A DNA stretch of 16,614 bases, taken from the NCBI RefSeq assembly GCF_965644225.1, contig NZ_CBFFRJ010000113.1, positions 1 to 16,614 on the forward strand, read 5' to 3'. This DNA is from CBFFRJ01 sp965644225 (lineage in GTDB: Bacteria > Pseudomonadota > Gammaproteobacteria > Enterobacterales > Enterobacteriaceae). The notes below the pieces were generated by a model. That model did not search any database. It was not told the DNA's origin and was given only the letters and a program-made list of their open reading frames with translations. Shown piece after piece: positions 7,970 to 15,332 of this stretch. Every line of letters begins with the position of its first letter. The stretch's first letter is position 1. A program made the position numbers and the translations under genes.

Positions 7970-9220
7970 GTGAGTCGTACATCAACCGTCGATACCCTCC
8001 CCGCGAGTGGCGCCGACGACACCGCCCATGTTTTACCCACTCAATATATTAAACGTGGTACCCCCCAGTTCATGCGCGTCACCCTGGCGCTGTTCTCCGC
8101 CGGACTGGCAACCTTTGCCCTGCTTTACTGCGTACAGCCCATTTTGCCGGTGCTGTCACAGGAATTTGCCATCTCCCCGGCAAGCAGCAGTATTTCACTC
8201 TCGATATCAACCGCGATGCTGGCCATTGGCCTGCTGTTTACCGGCCCGTTGTCGGATGCGATCGGGCGAAAAAAAGTAATGGTCACAGCACTGCTGCTGG
8301 CATCCTGCTGTACCCTGCTTTCGACCATGATGACCAGCTGGCACGGCATTCTGGTGATGCGCGCCCTGCTCGGCCTCTCCCTGAGTGGGGTTGCTGCCGT
8401 AGCGATGACCTACCTGAGTGAAGAGATCCACCCAAGCTTTGTGGCGTTCTCGATGGGGCTGTATATCAGCGGTAACTCAATTGGCGGGATGAGCGGCCGG
8501 TTGCTCAGCGGCGTCTTTACCGATCTCTTTAACTGGCGTATTGCTCTGGCGGCAATTGGCTGTTTTGCCCTTGCCTCCGCGCTGATGTTCTGGCGTATTC
8601 TGCCGGAATCACGCCATTTTCGTCCTTCTTCGCTGCGCCCGCATACCCTGATGATTAACTTTCGGCTGCACTGGCGCGATCGCGGCCTGCCATTGCTGTT
8701 CCTCGAAGGTTTCCTGTTAATGGGCTCCTTCGTCACCCTGTTTAATTACATCGGTTACCGGTTGATGGCTTCCCCCTGGATGCTGAGCCAGGCGGTGGTC
8801 GGCTTACTCTCCGTGGCCTATCTGACGGGCACCTGGAGTTCACCGAAAGCCGGAGCCATGACGGCAAAATATGGCCGCGGCCCGGTGATGCTCGGCGCAA
8901 TCGCCATCATGCTAAGCGGCGTGCTGCTGACTCTGATCCCCTCTTTGTGGGTCATTTTTGCCGGTATGCTGCTGTCCACCGCCGGATTCTTTGCCTCCCA
9001 CTCGGTTGCCAGTAGCTGGATTGGCCCTCGCGCACGTCGCGCCAAAGGCCAGGCCTCATCACTCTATTTGTTCAGTTACTATCTGGGCTCAAGTATCGCA
9101 GGTACTCTGGGGGGCGTGTTCTGGCACAACTACGGGTGGAACGGGGTCGGCGGGTTTATCGCCCTGATGCTTATCCTGGCGCTGTTAGTAGGCAAACATA
9201 TCCATCGCCGTTTGCGCTAA
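7970..9220 (+). CDS. ynfM: MFS exporter YnfM (DHA1-type)
   Basis: Major facilitator superfamily drug:H+ antiporter-like inner-membrane exporter; the substrate is not known. The 416-residue product has a roughly 35-residue hydrophilic N-terminus and then about 12 transmembrane segments. MFS motif A appears as GPLSDAIGRKKVM at residues 92-104, between segments 2 and 3. The length matches E. coli YnfM (about 417). The start is GTG, supported by AAGGA at 7959-7963 with 6-base spacing. It is divergent from ynfL, its likely regulator. Confidence 0.9.
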   Translation: MSRTSTVDTLPASGADDTAHVLPTQYIKRGTPQFMRVTLALFSAGLATFALLYCVQPILPVLSQEFAISPASSSISLSISTAMLAIGLLFTGPLSDAIGRKKVMVTALLLASCCTLLSTMMTSWHGILVMRALLGLSLSGVAAVAMTYLSEEIHPSFVAFSMGLYISGNSIGGMSGRLLSGVFTDLFNWRIALAAIGCFALASALMFWRILPESRHFRPSSLRPHTLMINFRLHWRDRGLPLLFLEGFLLMGSFVTLFNYIGYRLMASPWMLSQAVVGLLSVAYLTGTWSSPKAGAMTAKYGRGPVMLGAIAIMLSGVLLTLIPSLWVIFAGMLLSTAGFFASHSVASSWIGPRARRAKGQASSLYLFSYYLGSSIAGTLGGVFWHNYGWNGVGGFIALMLILALLVGKHIHRRLR

Positions 9221-9236
9221 ACGGTGATCGTTTCAG

Positions 9237-9254
9237 GCCCCGGTTATCCGGGGC
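9237..9254 (+). terminator. Hairpin after ynfM
   Basis: GCCCCGG-TTAT-CCGGGGC is a perfect 7-bp stem 16 bases after the ynfM stop. The following TTGTGG is a poor U tract, so termination may be partial and read-through is possible. Confidence 0.5.
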
Positions 9255-9277
9255 TTGTGGCGATGTGGCCCAGGCAA

Positions 9278-9370
9278 TCAAAAGATCGTCAGAACTGAAG
9301 CGGCTCCAACAAGTTCTCTTACTGCATCAAGCGCCATCAGCGCGAACATAACCCACACAAACGGATTCAT
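9278..9370 (-). CDS. Candidate 30-residue hydrophobic peptide
   Basis: ATG at 9370 opens a 30-codon frame that ends in TGA at 9278. The product begins MNPFVWVMFALMALDAV and continues with a charged RE pair and then a second apolar stretch ending in LTIF. It looks like a single short membrane segment. It lies in the intergenic region between ynfM and the M32 peptidase, where no other gene is evident. A clear Shine-Dalgarno is lacking. CATAAT (rc of 9418-9423) and TGTAAT (rc of 9433-9438) are possible -10 elements. The whole frame is antisense to the transcript that would end at the terminator at 9393-9420. I do not recognise the family. It could be a small membrane protein, a type I toxin-like peptide or a chance frame. 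Confidence 0.35.
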   Translation of the reverse strand: MNPFVWVMFALMALDAVRELVGAASVLTIF

Positions 9371-9392
9371 AATGTCATCGGTACGGTTGAAT

Positions 9393-9420
9393 AAGGTCGT
9401 TTAAGTACGACTTTTTTATT
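9393..9420 (+). terminator. Intrinsic terminator downstream of ynfM
   Basis: AAGGTCGT pairs with ACGACTTT (one G-U pair) around a 6-base loop and runs on into TTTATT. It is the stronger of two signals after ynfM and lies about 170 bases past its stop. It could end ynfM read-through or a small RNA made within 9255-9420. Confidence 0.8.
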
Positions 9421-9503
9421 ATGGTACTGCCCATTACACTTCGCTATCCCGCCCCCTGAAACAAAGGGGAGAATAAAAATTATTCATATTGATAAGAGGC
9501 ATT

Positions 9504-10988
9504 ATGGAAAATAGCAATTATCAGCAGCTCACCCGTACCTTCCAGCGGCTCTCCCGTTTCTCCCATCTTTCTGCCATCGCTGGCTGGGATATGTTTGCCA
9601 TGATGCCGCCAGGCGGCAGCACCGCCCGTGGCGAAGCCCTTGCCGAACTTGGCGTATTGCAGCACCAGATCCTGACGGATAAACGCGTCGGCGAATGGCT
9701 GCACAATGCGCTTAGCGAAGATCTTAATGACGTTGAACAGGCTAACCTGCGCGAGATGACCCGCCATTATCAGCAGGCGGCGCTGTTACCGGAAAGCCTG
9801 GTCGAAGCCAAATCGCTGGCCGGGAGCAAATGCGAGCACGCCTGGCGCACCCAGCGTCCGGCCAATGACTGGGCGGGCTTTAGCGCAAACCTGAAAGAGG
9901 TGGTAAAACTGAGCCGCGAGGAAGCCCGGCTGCGCGCGGCAGAAAAAGGCTGTTCGGCATACGATGCCCTGCTGGATATTTTCGAACCCGATATGACCAG
10001 CGCCCGCCTCGATGTGCTCTTTGCCGACCTGAAATCCTGGCTGCCGGATCTGCTGGCAAAGGTCGTGGACAAACAGTCCCGTGAAACCCTTATCACCCCG
10101 CAAGGCCCCTTCCCGAGCGCCACTCAGCGTGAACTGGGGCTGGAAGCCATGACCTTACTGGGCTTTGATTTTAACGCCGGACGACTGGACATCAGCGCCC
10201 ATCCGTTTTGCGGCGGCGTGCCGGAAGATGTCCGCATCACCACCCGCTACGACGAAAACGAACTGCTGAGCGCTCTGTTCGGAGTGGTTCACGAAACCGG
10301 CCATGCCCGCTATGAGCAAAATCTGCCGCGCCAGTGGCTGGGGCAGCCGATCGCGCAGGCACGCTCCACCGCTATTCATGAATCCCAGAGCCTGTTTTTT
10401 GAAATGCAGCTTGGGCGCAGCAATGCATTTATGAAACTGTTGCTTCCCGCTATCAGGAAGCACTTTGGCGCGCAACCGGCGTTTGAAGAAGCTAACTTTA
10501 TCGCCTGGAACCAGCGGGTGAAACCCGGCTTTATTCGGGTGGATGCCGATGAAGTGAGCTACCCGGCACATGTGATCCTGCGCTATGAGATTGAGCGGGC
10601 GCTGATCGACGGGGATATTGAAGTTGAGGATATTCCGGCCCTGTGGGATGAGAAAATGCAGGCGTGGCTGGGGCTGTCAACCAAAGATAACTACCGCAAC
10701 GGCTGTATGCAGGATATTCACTGGACCGACGGCGGCTTTGGCTACTTCCCTTCTTATACCCTGGGAGCCATGTACGCCGCCCAGCTGTTCCAGGCGGCCC
10801 GCAAGGCACTGCCAGGGCTGGACAGCGCCATCGCCAGCGGTGATTTCTCCGCCCTCTTTAACTGGCTTGGGCAGAACATCTGGCAGCACGGCAGCCGTTT
10901 CTCCACCGAACAGCTTATTGAGAACGCCACCGGTGAATCCCTCAACGCGCGCTACTTCCGCGATCATCTGACCGCGCGCTATCTGTAA
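9504..10988 (+). CDS. M32-family carboxypeptidase (carboxypeptidase Taq type)
   Basis: Zinc metallocarboxypeptidase that removes C-terminal residues from peptides; cytosolic, as no signal peptide is present. The 494-residue length fits the M32 family. The zinc motif HETGH is at residues 263-267, the HES motif giving the third ligand Glu is at 292-294, and the conserved IRVDADEVSYPAHVILRYE block follows. I chose the ATG at 9504, preceded by AGAGG, over an in-frame TTG five codons upstream. It is monocistronic between terminators. E. coli K-12 has nothing here, so it is an insertion relative to that layout. Confidence 0.92.
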   Translation: MENSNYQQLTRTFQRLSRFSHLSAIAGWDMFAMMPPGGSTARGEALAELGVLQHQILTDKRVGEWLHNALSEDLNDVEQANLREMTRHYQQAALLPESLVEAKSLAGSKCEHAWRTQRPANDWAGFSANLKEVVKLSREEARLRAAEKGCSAYDALLDIFEPDMTSARLDVLFADLKSWLPDLLAKVVDKQSRETLITPQGPFPSATQRELGLEAMTLLGFDFNAGRLDISAHPFCGGVPEDVRITTRYDENELLSALFGVVHETGHARYEQNLPRQWLGQPIAQARSTAIHESQSLFFEMQLGRSNAFMKLLLPAIRKHFGAQPAFEEANFIAWNQRVKPGFIRVDADEVSYPAHVILRYEIERALIDGDIEVEDIPALWDEKMQAWLGLSTKDNYRNGCMQDIHWTDGGFGYFPSYTLGAMYAAQLFQAARKALPGLDSAIASGDFSALFNWLGQNIWQHGSRFSTEQLIENATGESLNARYFRDHLTARYL

Positions 10989-11003
10989 CGCCGCGAAAAA
11001 TAG

Positions 11004-11029
11004 GCAGATTGCGTGACCGCGCAATCTGC
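11004..11029. terminator. Hairpin after the M32 carboxypeptidase
   Basis: GCAGATTGCG-TGACCG-CGCAATCTGC is a perfect 10-bp stem 15 bases after the stop codon. The + strand side has no U tract (ACCTCTC). The - strand side reads CCTATTTTT, so it would be a better terminator for leftward transcription. Confidence 0.5.
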
Positions 11030-11053
11030 ACCTCTCACCAACGACACGGGTTG

Positions 11054-11067
11054 TACATCCCGTTACA
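11054..11067 (+). promoter_or_regulatory. RstA box of the asr promoter
   Basis: TACATCCCGTTACA matches the RstA box TACATNTNGTTACA with one mismatch (C for T at position 7). RstA, of the RstAB two-component system, is the known activator of asr in E. coli. The box is centred about 61 bases before the predicted start of transcription. Confidence 0.75.
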
Positions 11068-11109
11068 CGCCGAAACCAATGACTCACGGAAGCCTCGTGT
11101 TTACAGCGA

Positions 11110-11115
11110 TATAGT
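11110..11115 (+). promoter_or_regulatory. asr promoter -10 element
   Basis: TATAGT is a good -10. No recognisable -35 lies 16-18 bases upstream (CGGAAG), as expected for an activator-dependent promoter. The leader would be about 50 bases and contains a small CCCC-GCAGT-GGGG stem. Confidence 0.5.
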
Positions 11116-11171
11116 GTTTTCAACGGCCCCGCAGTGGGGTTGAATGAAAAACCAAATTCGAGGATATCAGA

Positions 11172-11564
11172 ATGAAAAAAGTATTAGCTCTGGTTGTTGC
11201 CGCTGCTATGGGTCTGTCTTCTGTTGCATTCGCTGCTGACGCTGCAACCACCACTGCGGCGCCTGCTGCAACCACAACCACCGCTGCTGCGCCTGCTGCT
11301 AAAGCGCCGGTGAAAAAAGTGCACAAACACAAGAAAGCCGCTGTACAGAAAGCGCAGGCCGCTAAAGTGAAAAAACATCACAAAAAAGCGGCAACTAAAC
11401 CAGCTGTAGAGCAGAAAGCTCAGGCTGCTAAAGTGAAAAAACACCACAAAAAAGCAGCCGCTAAACCGGCTGTAGAGCAGAAAGCACAGGCTGCTAAAGT
11501 TAAACATCACAAAAAACACGTAAAACACACTGCAACTCAACCGGCTGCACAGCCAGCAGCATAA
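11172..11564 (+). CDS. asr: Acid shock protein Asr
   Basis: Periplasmic, basic, intrinsically disordered acid-shock protein, strongly induced at low pH through PhoBR/RstAB control in E. coli. A Sec signal peptide at residues 1-21 (MKKVLALVVAAAMGLSSVAFA) is near-identical to E. coli Asr. A Thr/Ala-rich stretch follows, then Lys/His/Ala/Gln repeats, then the family end QPAAQPAA. The length is 130 residues against about 102 in E. coli; the extra length comes from a duplicated 22-residue unit. The start has GAGGA upstream. It has its own promoter and terminator. Confidence 0.95.
   Translation: MKKVLALVVAAAMGLSSVAFAADAATTTAAPAATTTTAAAPAAKAPVKKVHKHKKAAVQKAQAAKVKKHHKKAATKPAVEQKAQAAKVKKHHKKAAAKPAVEQKAQAAKVKHHKKHVKHTATQPAAQPAA
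11349..11528 (+). repeat. 66-bp tandem repeat in asr
   Basis: Two full in-frame 66-bp units (11349-11414 and 11415-11480) encode KAQAAKVKKHHKKAA-T/A-KPAVEQ. A third, partial and diverged unit starts at 11481 (KAQAAKVKHHKK). The units differ mainly at synonymous third positions, so the duplication is not brand new. Confidence 0.9.
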
Positions 11565-11608
11565 GTTGTGAAGTAGTACCTGCCTGCGGTAAAGGCGGAG
11601 TCAATCAT

Positions 11609-11640
11609 CGGCGCTAACCTCTCAGGGAAGCGCCGTTTTT
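11609..11640 (+). terminator. asr terminator
   Basis: CGGCGCT pairs with AGCGCCG around a 13-base loop, followed by TTTTTCTC. It lies 44 bases after the asr stop and just before the ydgU ribosome site. Confidence 0.88.
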
Positions 11641-11653
11641 CTCTGGAGGGTCT

Positions 11654-11737
11654 ATGCTGCGACGTTATCGCTTTGAGTTTATCCTGCTGTTGCTCATTTT
11701 GTGCGCGCTCATTGCCTTTCGGTTCTATCTTTTCTGA
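11654..11737 (+). CDS. ydgU: YdgU, 27-residue membrane peptide
   Basis: A small gene of 27 codons: MLRRYRFEFILLLLILCALI, then AFRFYLF. It matches E. coli YdgU (MGRYRFEFILIILILCALI...) in length, position after asr and most residues. A basic N-terminus is followed by one hydrophobic helix, so an inner-membrane single-pass peptide is expected. GGAGGG stands 5 bases before the ATG. It lies just past the asr terminator, so expression may come from read-through of that terminator under acid stress. Its function is not known. Confidence 0.9.
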   Translation: MLRRYRFEFILLLLILCALIAFRFYLF

Positions 11738-11837
11738 TGTAGCACGCTGATTTTATTCCCACTTTTCTGCCGTCCCGGCTATAGTCTATGGGTCAGGGTT
11801 TACTTTAATAATCATAATTGCCCCACCAGAGTGAGAT

Positions 11838-12656
11838 ATGCGAAAAACCGCTGTGCTATTACTGGGATCGATTTTTCTTTTCTCCACTCACGGTCATGCT
11901 GAAGATGGCGACAGCAGCGCCATGAATGCACGTGATGTGAAAACACTGTTCTTTGGTCAGGATGACAGAGTGCCCGTGACCGCCCCGGCGCGTTCGCCCT
12001 GGGATGCGATTGGCCAGCTTGAAACCGCCAGTGGCAATTTGTGCACCGCCACCCTGATCTCTCCGCATCTGGCGCTGACCGCAGGTCATTGCCTGTTAAC
12101 GCCGCCCCACGGCAAACCGGATAAAGTCGTCGCCCTGCGTTTTGTATCGCAAAAAGGCAGCTGGCGCTATGAGATCCACAGTATCGAAGGCCGCGTTGAT
12201 GCCTCGCTTGGCAAACGCCTGAAGGTCGATGGCGATGGCTGGATTGTTCCGGCCTCCGCCGCCCCCTGGGATTTTGGTCTGGTGATTTTACGTAACCCGC
12301 CGTCTGGTATCACCCCGCTGCCGGTGTTCGTTGGTGACAAAGAAGCGCTGACTGAGGCGCTAAAAGTCGCCGGGCGAAAGGTCACCCAGTCAGGTTATCC
12401 GGAAGATCATCTGGAGACCCTCTACAGTCACCACGACTGCGTGGTCACCGGCTGGGCGCAAAGCAGCGTACTGTCGCATCAGTGCGATACCCTGCCTGGA
12501 GACAGCGGCTCTCCTTTGATGCTCAACACGCCCGAAGGCTGGCAGGTTATTGCGGTACAAAGTTCCGCGCCAGCGGCGAAAGACCGCTGGCGGGCCGATA
12601 ACCGTGCTATTTCGATTACCGGTTTTCGCGACAAGCTGGAAGCTCTGGCGAGATAG
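11838..12656 (+). CDS. ydgD: YdgD, secreted trypsin-like serine protease
   Basis: Predicted periplasmic S1-family serine endopeptidase; substrate not known. A signal peptide covers about residues 1-21 (cleavage after HGHA). The catalytic triad is visible as His84 in LTAGHC, Asp145 in WDFGLVIL and Ser223 in GDSGSP. Cys69/Cys85 and Cys201/Cys216 could form two disulfides. The 272 residues match E. coli YdgD (about 273). A GAGTGAGA stretch stands before the ATG, and TATAGT at 11780-11785 is a possible -10. Its stop is 2 bases from the stop of the convergent c-di-GMP gene. Confidence 0.92.
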   Translation: MRKTAVLLLGSIFLFSTHGHAEDGDSSAMNARDVKTLFFGQDDRVPVTAPARSPWDAIGQLETASGNLCTATLISPHLALTAGHCLLTPPHGKPDKVVALRFVSQKGSWRYEIHSIEGRVDASLGKRLKVDGDGWIVPASAAPWDFGLVILRNPPSGITPLPVFVGDKEALTEALKVAGRKVTQSGYPEDHLETLYSHHDCVVTGWAQSSVLSHQCDTLPGDSGSPLMLNTPEGWQVIAVQSSAPAAKDRWRADNRAISITGFRDKLEALAR

Positions 12657-12658
12657 CG

Positions 12659-14824
12659 CTACCCCTGCAACTGCGGCTTACGCAGTTGCAGAATGTTTTC
12701 CAGCGGCATAGGTTCACTGAAGAAATAGCCCTGCAGCTGATCGCAGCCGGCCAGACGCAGTAACTTCATCTGTTTTTCATTCTCAATGCCCTCAGCCACC
12801 ACCAGCATCCCCAGCGCGCTGGCAATACGAATAGTGCCTCTCACCAGTGCGGAGGCCTGTTCATCGTCATCCACCAGCCCCGCCAGCGATTTATCGATCT
12901 TGATGGTTTCAAAATGGAAACGGCGCAGATAGCCAATACTTGAATAGCCGGTGCCAAAATCATCCAGCGCCACCGAGGTGCCCAGCGCGCGTAAATAGGT
13001 GATAGCCGACAGCGCCCGTTCCGGGTTTTCCAGCACATAGGTTTCGGTGACTTCAAGTTGCAGACGGGCAGCGGGAAAACGGGTGCTTGCCAGGGCGCTG
13101 GCCACTTTGACTTCAAATTCCGGATCGCGAAATTGTGCCGGAGAGATATTGACCGACAGTTTTAAATCGCTAAAAGGCTGAAGATCGCTACAGGCGCGGC
13201 GCAGTACAAACTGCCCGAGGGCGTAAATCAGGCCGCTGGTTTCGGCGATGGTAATAAACGCATCCGGCTTCAGCTCTCCGCCCGGACGTCGCGGCCAGCG
13301 CACCAGAGCTTCGACGCCAATCATCACCAGGCTGCGGGCATCGACAATAGGTTGATACCAGACGTCAAATTCATCGTTATCCAGCCCGCTGCGAATATCA
13401 TTCTCGATCATCAGTTGATGTTCGCGGACGCTGTTCAGTTCCTCATCGTAATGGGTAACCCGGCCCTTGCCGGTGCTCTTTGAATGGTACATGGCGATAT
13501 CCGCCCGACGGAATAACTCCGAACTGGTGCAGGCAAGCAGGGTTGCGCTGGCAATACCGATGCTGGCGCCAATATGAACGGTTCGCTTACTGACCTTAAT
13601 CGGCACACTCAGGGCGAGCAGAGCTTTTGCGGCAAAGTCATCTGCTTTTTCTTCTGCCCAGGGGCCGCTGATGGTCATCGCAAATTCATCCCCGCCCATT
13701 CGCACCAGCGTGCCGTCGGTCGGGACAATATCCGTAAGCAACTGGGCGACGGTAACAATTAAGCGATCGCCGACATCATGCCCATAGATATCATTTACAT
13801 CCTTAAAGCCATCCAGATCGATAAACACCACGCTTATCATGCTGCTGTCGCCCTGCATACTCAGCTTATCGAGCTTTTCGATCAGGGCGCGTCGGTTAGG
13901 TAAACGACTGAGCCAGTCGGTATAGGCGATACGACGGGCTATTTTTTCCCCTTTGGCTAGCTTATAAAGCCCGGCGCTGCTCAACACGATAAACAGCAGG
14001 ATCAGTCCCGAGGCTAACATGGCAATCTGGCGAATATTATCAGCAGCGGTGTTGGCGGCTTCAGCACCAGGTAAACGCGGGCTCCAGCTTAACCAGCCCA
14101 GCACTTCCCCGGCGGCGCTTTCCAACGGAACGCTATTGTTCGTCTCTTTTTCCGGCGAAAACGTTAAGCTGGCAATCTGGAAAGTATCCCCCAGCTCGCG
14201 CAGGATATCGTTGTTCAGATGACGGGTGATAAGCAGATAACGGCGCTCCCCCCCGGTGACCTGTAGCTCGCCGACCATTGGCCGGATCAAGCCGATAGCA
14301 AAAAAGGCAACGCCTTCGTGGGTACGGGTTATACCGGCGAAAATCTGATTCTGACTGGACAGCGCCTGCGTATTATTGCGGATCAGCGCCTGTAATCCAT
14401 TACCGAAGAAACTCAGGGAATGATCGCTGACCTGTTGACTGCGAAACGCTCCCCAGCGCATCTGATAGTTTTCATCCAGCACAAAGGTGCCATCATAGAG
14501 ATTATTGATTTTGAAACCGATGCCCCAGGTGTTATACAGCCACTGGGTATTGAGCTGCGGGCTGTAGGTCTCCCGCACGGCGTCATTCCACACCGCATTA
14601 TCAATCACCAGCGTTTTCATCCGATTTATTGAGGTCTGAATCGCCCCCTGAACTGATAACGCCGTCCGGTGTTCGTCTATTTCATTGGCTTTACTGCTAA
14701 TCAGATGGAGGGACAGATACAACAGCGCAACAATAGAAATAATCAGCCCGAAACCCGCCATAAAAACCATCACGAACAGCGTTTTTGCCCCGGGAATATT
14801 ACGCCAGCTAAACGGGTTTAACAT
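12659..14824 (-). CDS. Membrane CHASE4-GGDEF-EAL cyclic-di-GMP protein
   Basis: Inner-membrane c-di-GMP enzyme, 721 residues. Transmembrane segments lie at about 14-40 and 267-288 and flank a periplasmic CHASE4-type sensor that contains the family's D.AVWNDAV motif near residue 75. The GGDEF motif is intact (377-381), but the inhibitory RxxD site before it is not kept (PTDG at 368-371). The EAL domain keeps its catalytic set: EAL 505-507, SVNISPAQF, EVTET, DDFGTGYSS 621-629, IKIDKS, VVAEGIEN and QGYFFSEP. It is likely an active phosphodiesterase, with the GGDEF either active or a GTP-sensing regulatory domain; the balance cannot be told. GGAG precedes the ATG. E. coli K-12 lacks a gene here. 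Confidence 0.9.
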   Translation of the reverse strand: MLNPFSWRNIPGAKTLFVMVFMAGFGLIISIVALLYLSLHLISSKANEIDEHRTALSVQGAIQTSINRMKTLVIDNAVWNDAVRETYSPQLNTQWLYNTWGIGFKINNLYDGTFVLDENYQMRWGAFRSQQVSDHSLSFFGNGLQALIRNNTQALSSQNQIFAGITRTHEGVAFFAIGLIRPMVGELQVTGGERRYLLITRHLNNDILRELGDTFQIASLTFSPEKETNNSVPLESAAGEVLGWLSWSPRLPGAEAANTAADNIRQIAMLASGLILLFIVLSSAGLYKLAKGEKIARRIAYTDWLSRLPNRRALIEKLDKLSMQGDSSMISVVFIDLDGFKDVNDIYGHDVGDRLIVTVAQLLTDIVPTDGTLVRMGGDEFAMTISGPWAEEKADDFAAKALLALSVPIKVSKRTVHIGASIGIASATLLACTSSELFRRADIAMYHSKSTGKGRVTHYDEELNSVREHQLMIENDIRSGLDNDEFDVWYQPIVDARSLVMIGVEALVRWPRRPGGELKPDAFITIAETSGLIYALGQFVLRRACSDLQPFSDLKLSVNISPAQFRDPEFEVKVASALASTRFPAARLQLEVTETYVLENPERALSAITYLRALGTSVALDDFGTGYSSIGYLRRFHFETIKIDKSLAGLVDDDEQASALVRGTIRIASALGMLVVAEGIENEKQMKLLRLAGCDQLQGYFFSEPMPLENILQLRKPQLQG
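12665..12691 (+). terminator. Probable ydgD terminator inside the convergent gene
   Basis: CTGCAACTGCG-GCTTA-CGCAGTTGCAG is a perfect 11-bp stem with a 5-base loop, followed on the + strand by AATGTTTTCC. It is 9 bases past the ydgD stop and lies wholly within the last codons of the opposing gene (which encode LQLRKPQLQ). Confidence 0.6.
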
Positions 14825-14896
14825 TCTCCATCCCTCATATCCTGGCCGGAAATAGCAATCGTGTTGTTGTATATAAACTTAAGCGTAATACAGAAG

Positions 14897-14928
14897 TAAA
14901 AATTCGCTGCCCTATTTCAGACAGCGAA
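14897..14928 (-). terminator. Intrinsic terminator of the former mdtJI operon
   Basis: On the - strand TTCGCTG-N12-CAGCGAA is followed by TTTTTAC. It lies 5 bases after the mdtI stop and upstream of the c-di-GMP gene, and it is intact although the genes before it are broken. Confidence 0.82.
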
Positions 14929-14932
14929 GACA

Positions 14933-15145
14933 TCAGGCCAGTTTAATCAAAATCATCCCAACTATTAAAAGGATAAGTCCGGCCCAGCTTTTTTGTTCAG
15001 CCGTTGACCAAAGAGGATCCAGCCCGCCGCCAGCGTGGCCGCGATACCAAAGCCGCCCCACAGGGCGACTGAACCCCACAAGCGCCTGAGATAAGGCACT
15101 GAAAGCGGCAAGCCAGGCGGCGTGGATCCATTCAAACTGTTGCAT
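14933..15145 (-). pseudogene. mdtI: mdtI remnant (SMR-family spermidine/drug exporter subunit)
   Basis: MdtI is one half of the MdtJI small-multidrug-resistance spermidine exporter, about 109 residues with four helices. Here MQQFEWIHAAWLA jumps straight to AFSALSQAL, losing about 35 residues (helix 1-2). Next, the VKGIDLSVAYALWGG region is shortened and out of frame: WGGFGIAATLAAGWILFGQR is readable in another frame. A one-base loss after AAAAAA then restores the original frame for WAGLILLIVGMILIKLA. The open frame of 70 codons is therefore only nominal, and no working four-helix protein can result. Confidence 0.9.
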
Positions 15146-15269
15146 TCTCGCCTCCCTGTTTTATTGCCCTCCCGCTGCGGGTGCCGGATTTAATCAACAT
15201 AATGCCGCAAACCAGCGTCGTCAGTCCGGCCACTTTCACCGGAGGCAGGGTTTCACCAACAGCAGGCAG
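15132..15269 (-). pseudogene. mdtJ: mdtJ 3' remnant
   Basis: Only the C-terminal part of MdtJ is readable: GETLPPVKVAGLTTLV, then CGIMLIKSGTR, then a diverged tail ending in TGA at 15132. This resembles the E. coli MdtJ end ([21 protein letters not shown]). The stop overlaps the mdtI start, as in the intact mdtJI operon. The first three helices are missing, and sequence beyond about 15270 is not recognisable. Confidence 0.85.
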
Positions 15270-15288
15270 AAGGGTTTGGCAGAGACAG

Positions 15289-15332
15289 AGCAGAAATATA
15301 AATTCTGCTTTCCCCGACCTTTCGACCGGGGA
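15289..15332. repeat. Two inverted repeats between mdtJ remnant and AI-2E gene
   Basis: AGCAGAA-N7-TTCTGCT (15289-15309) is followed directly by TCCCCG-N10-CGGGGA (15311-15332). The second may terminate the AI-2E gene on the - strand, although it lacks a U tract. They mark the junction between decayed mdtJ and the next gene. Confidence 0.45.

Noticed and set aside
11349..11528. Regularly spaced repeats as a CRISPR array
   Set aside because: The repeats are contiguous in-frame 66-bp coding units in asr, with no spacers.
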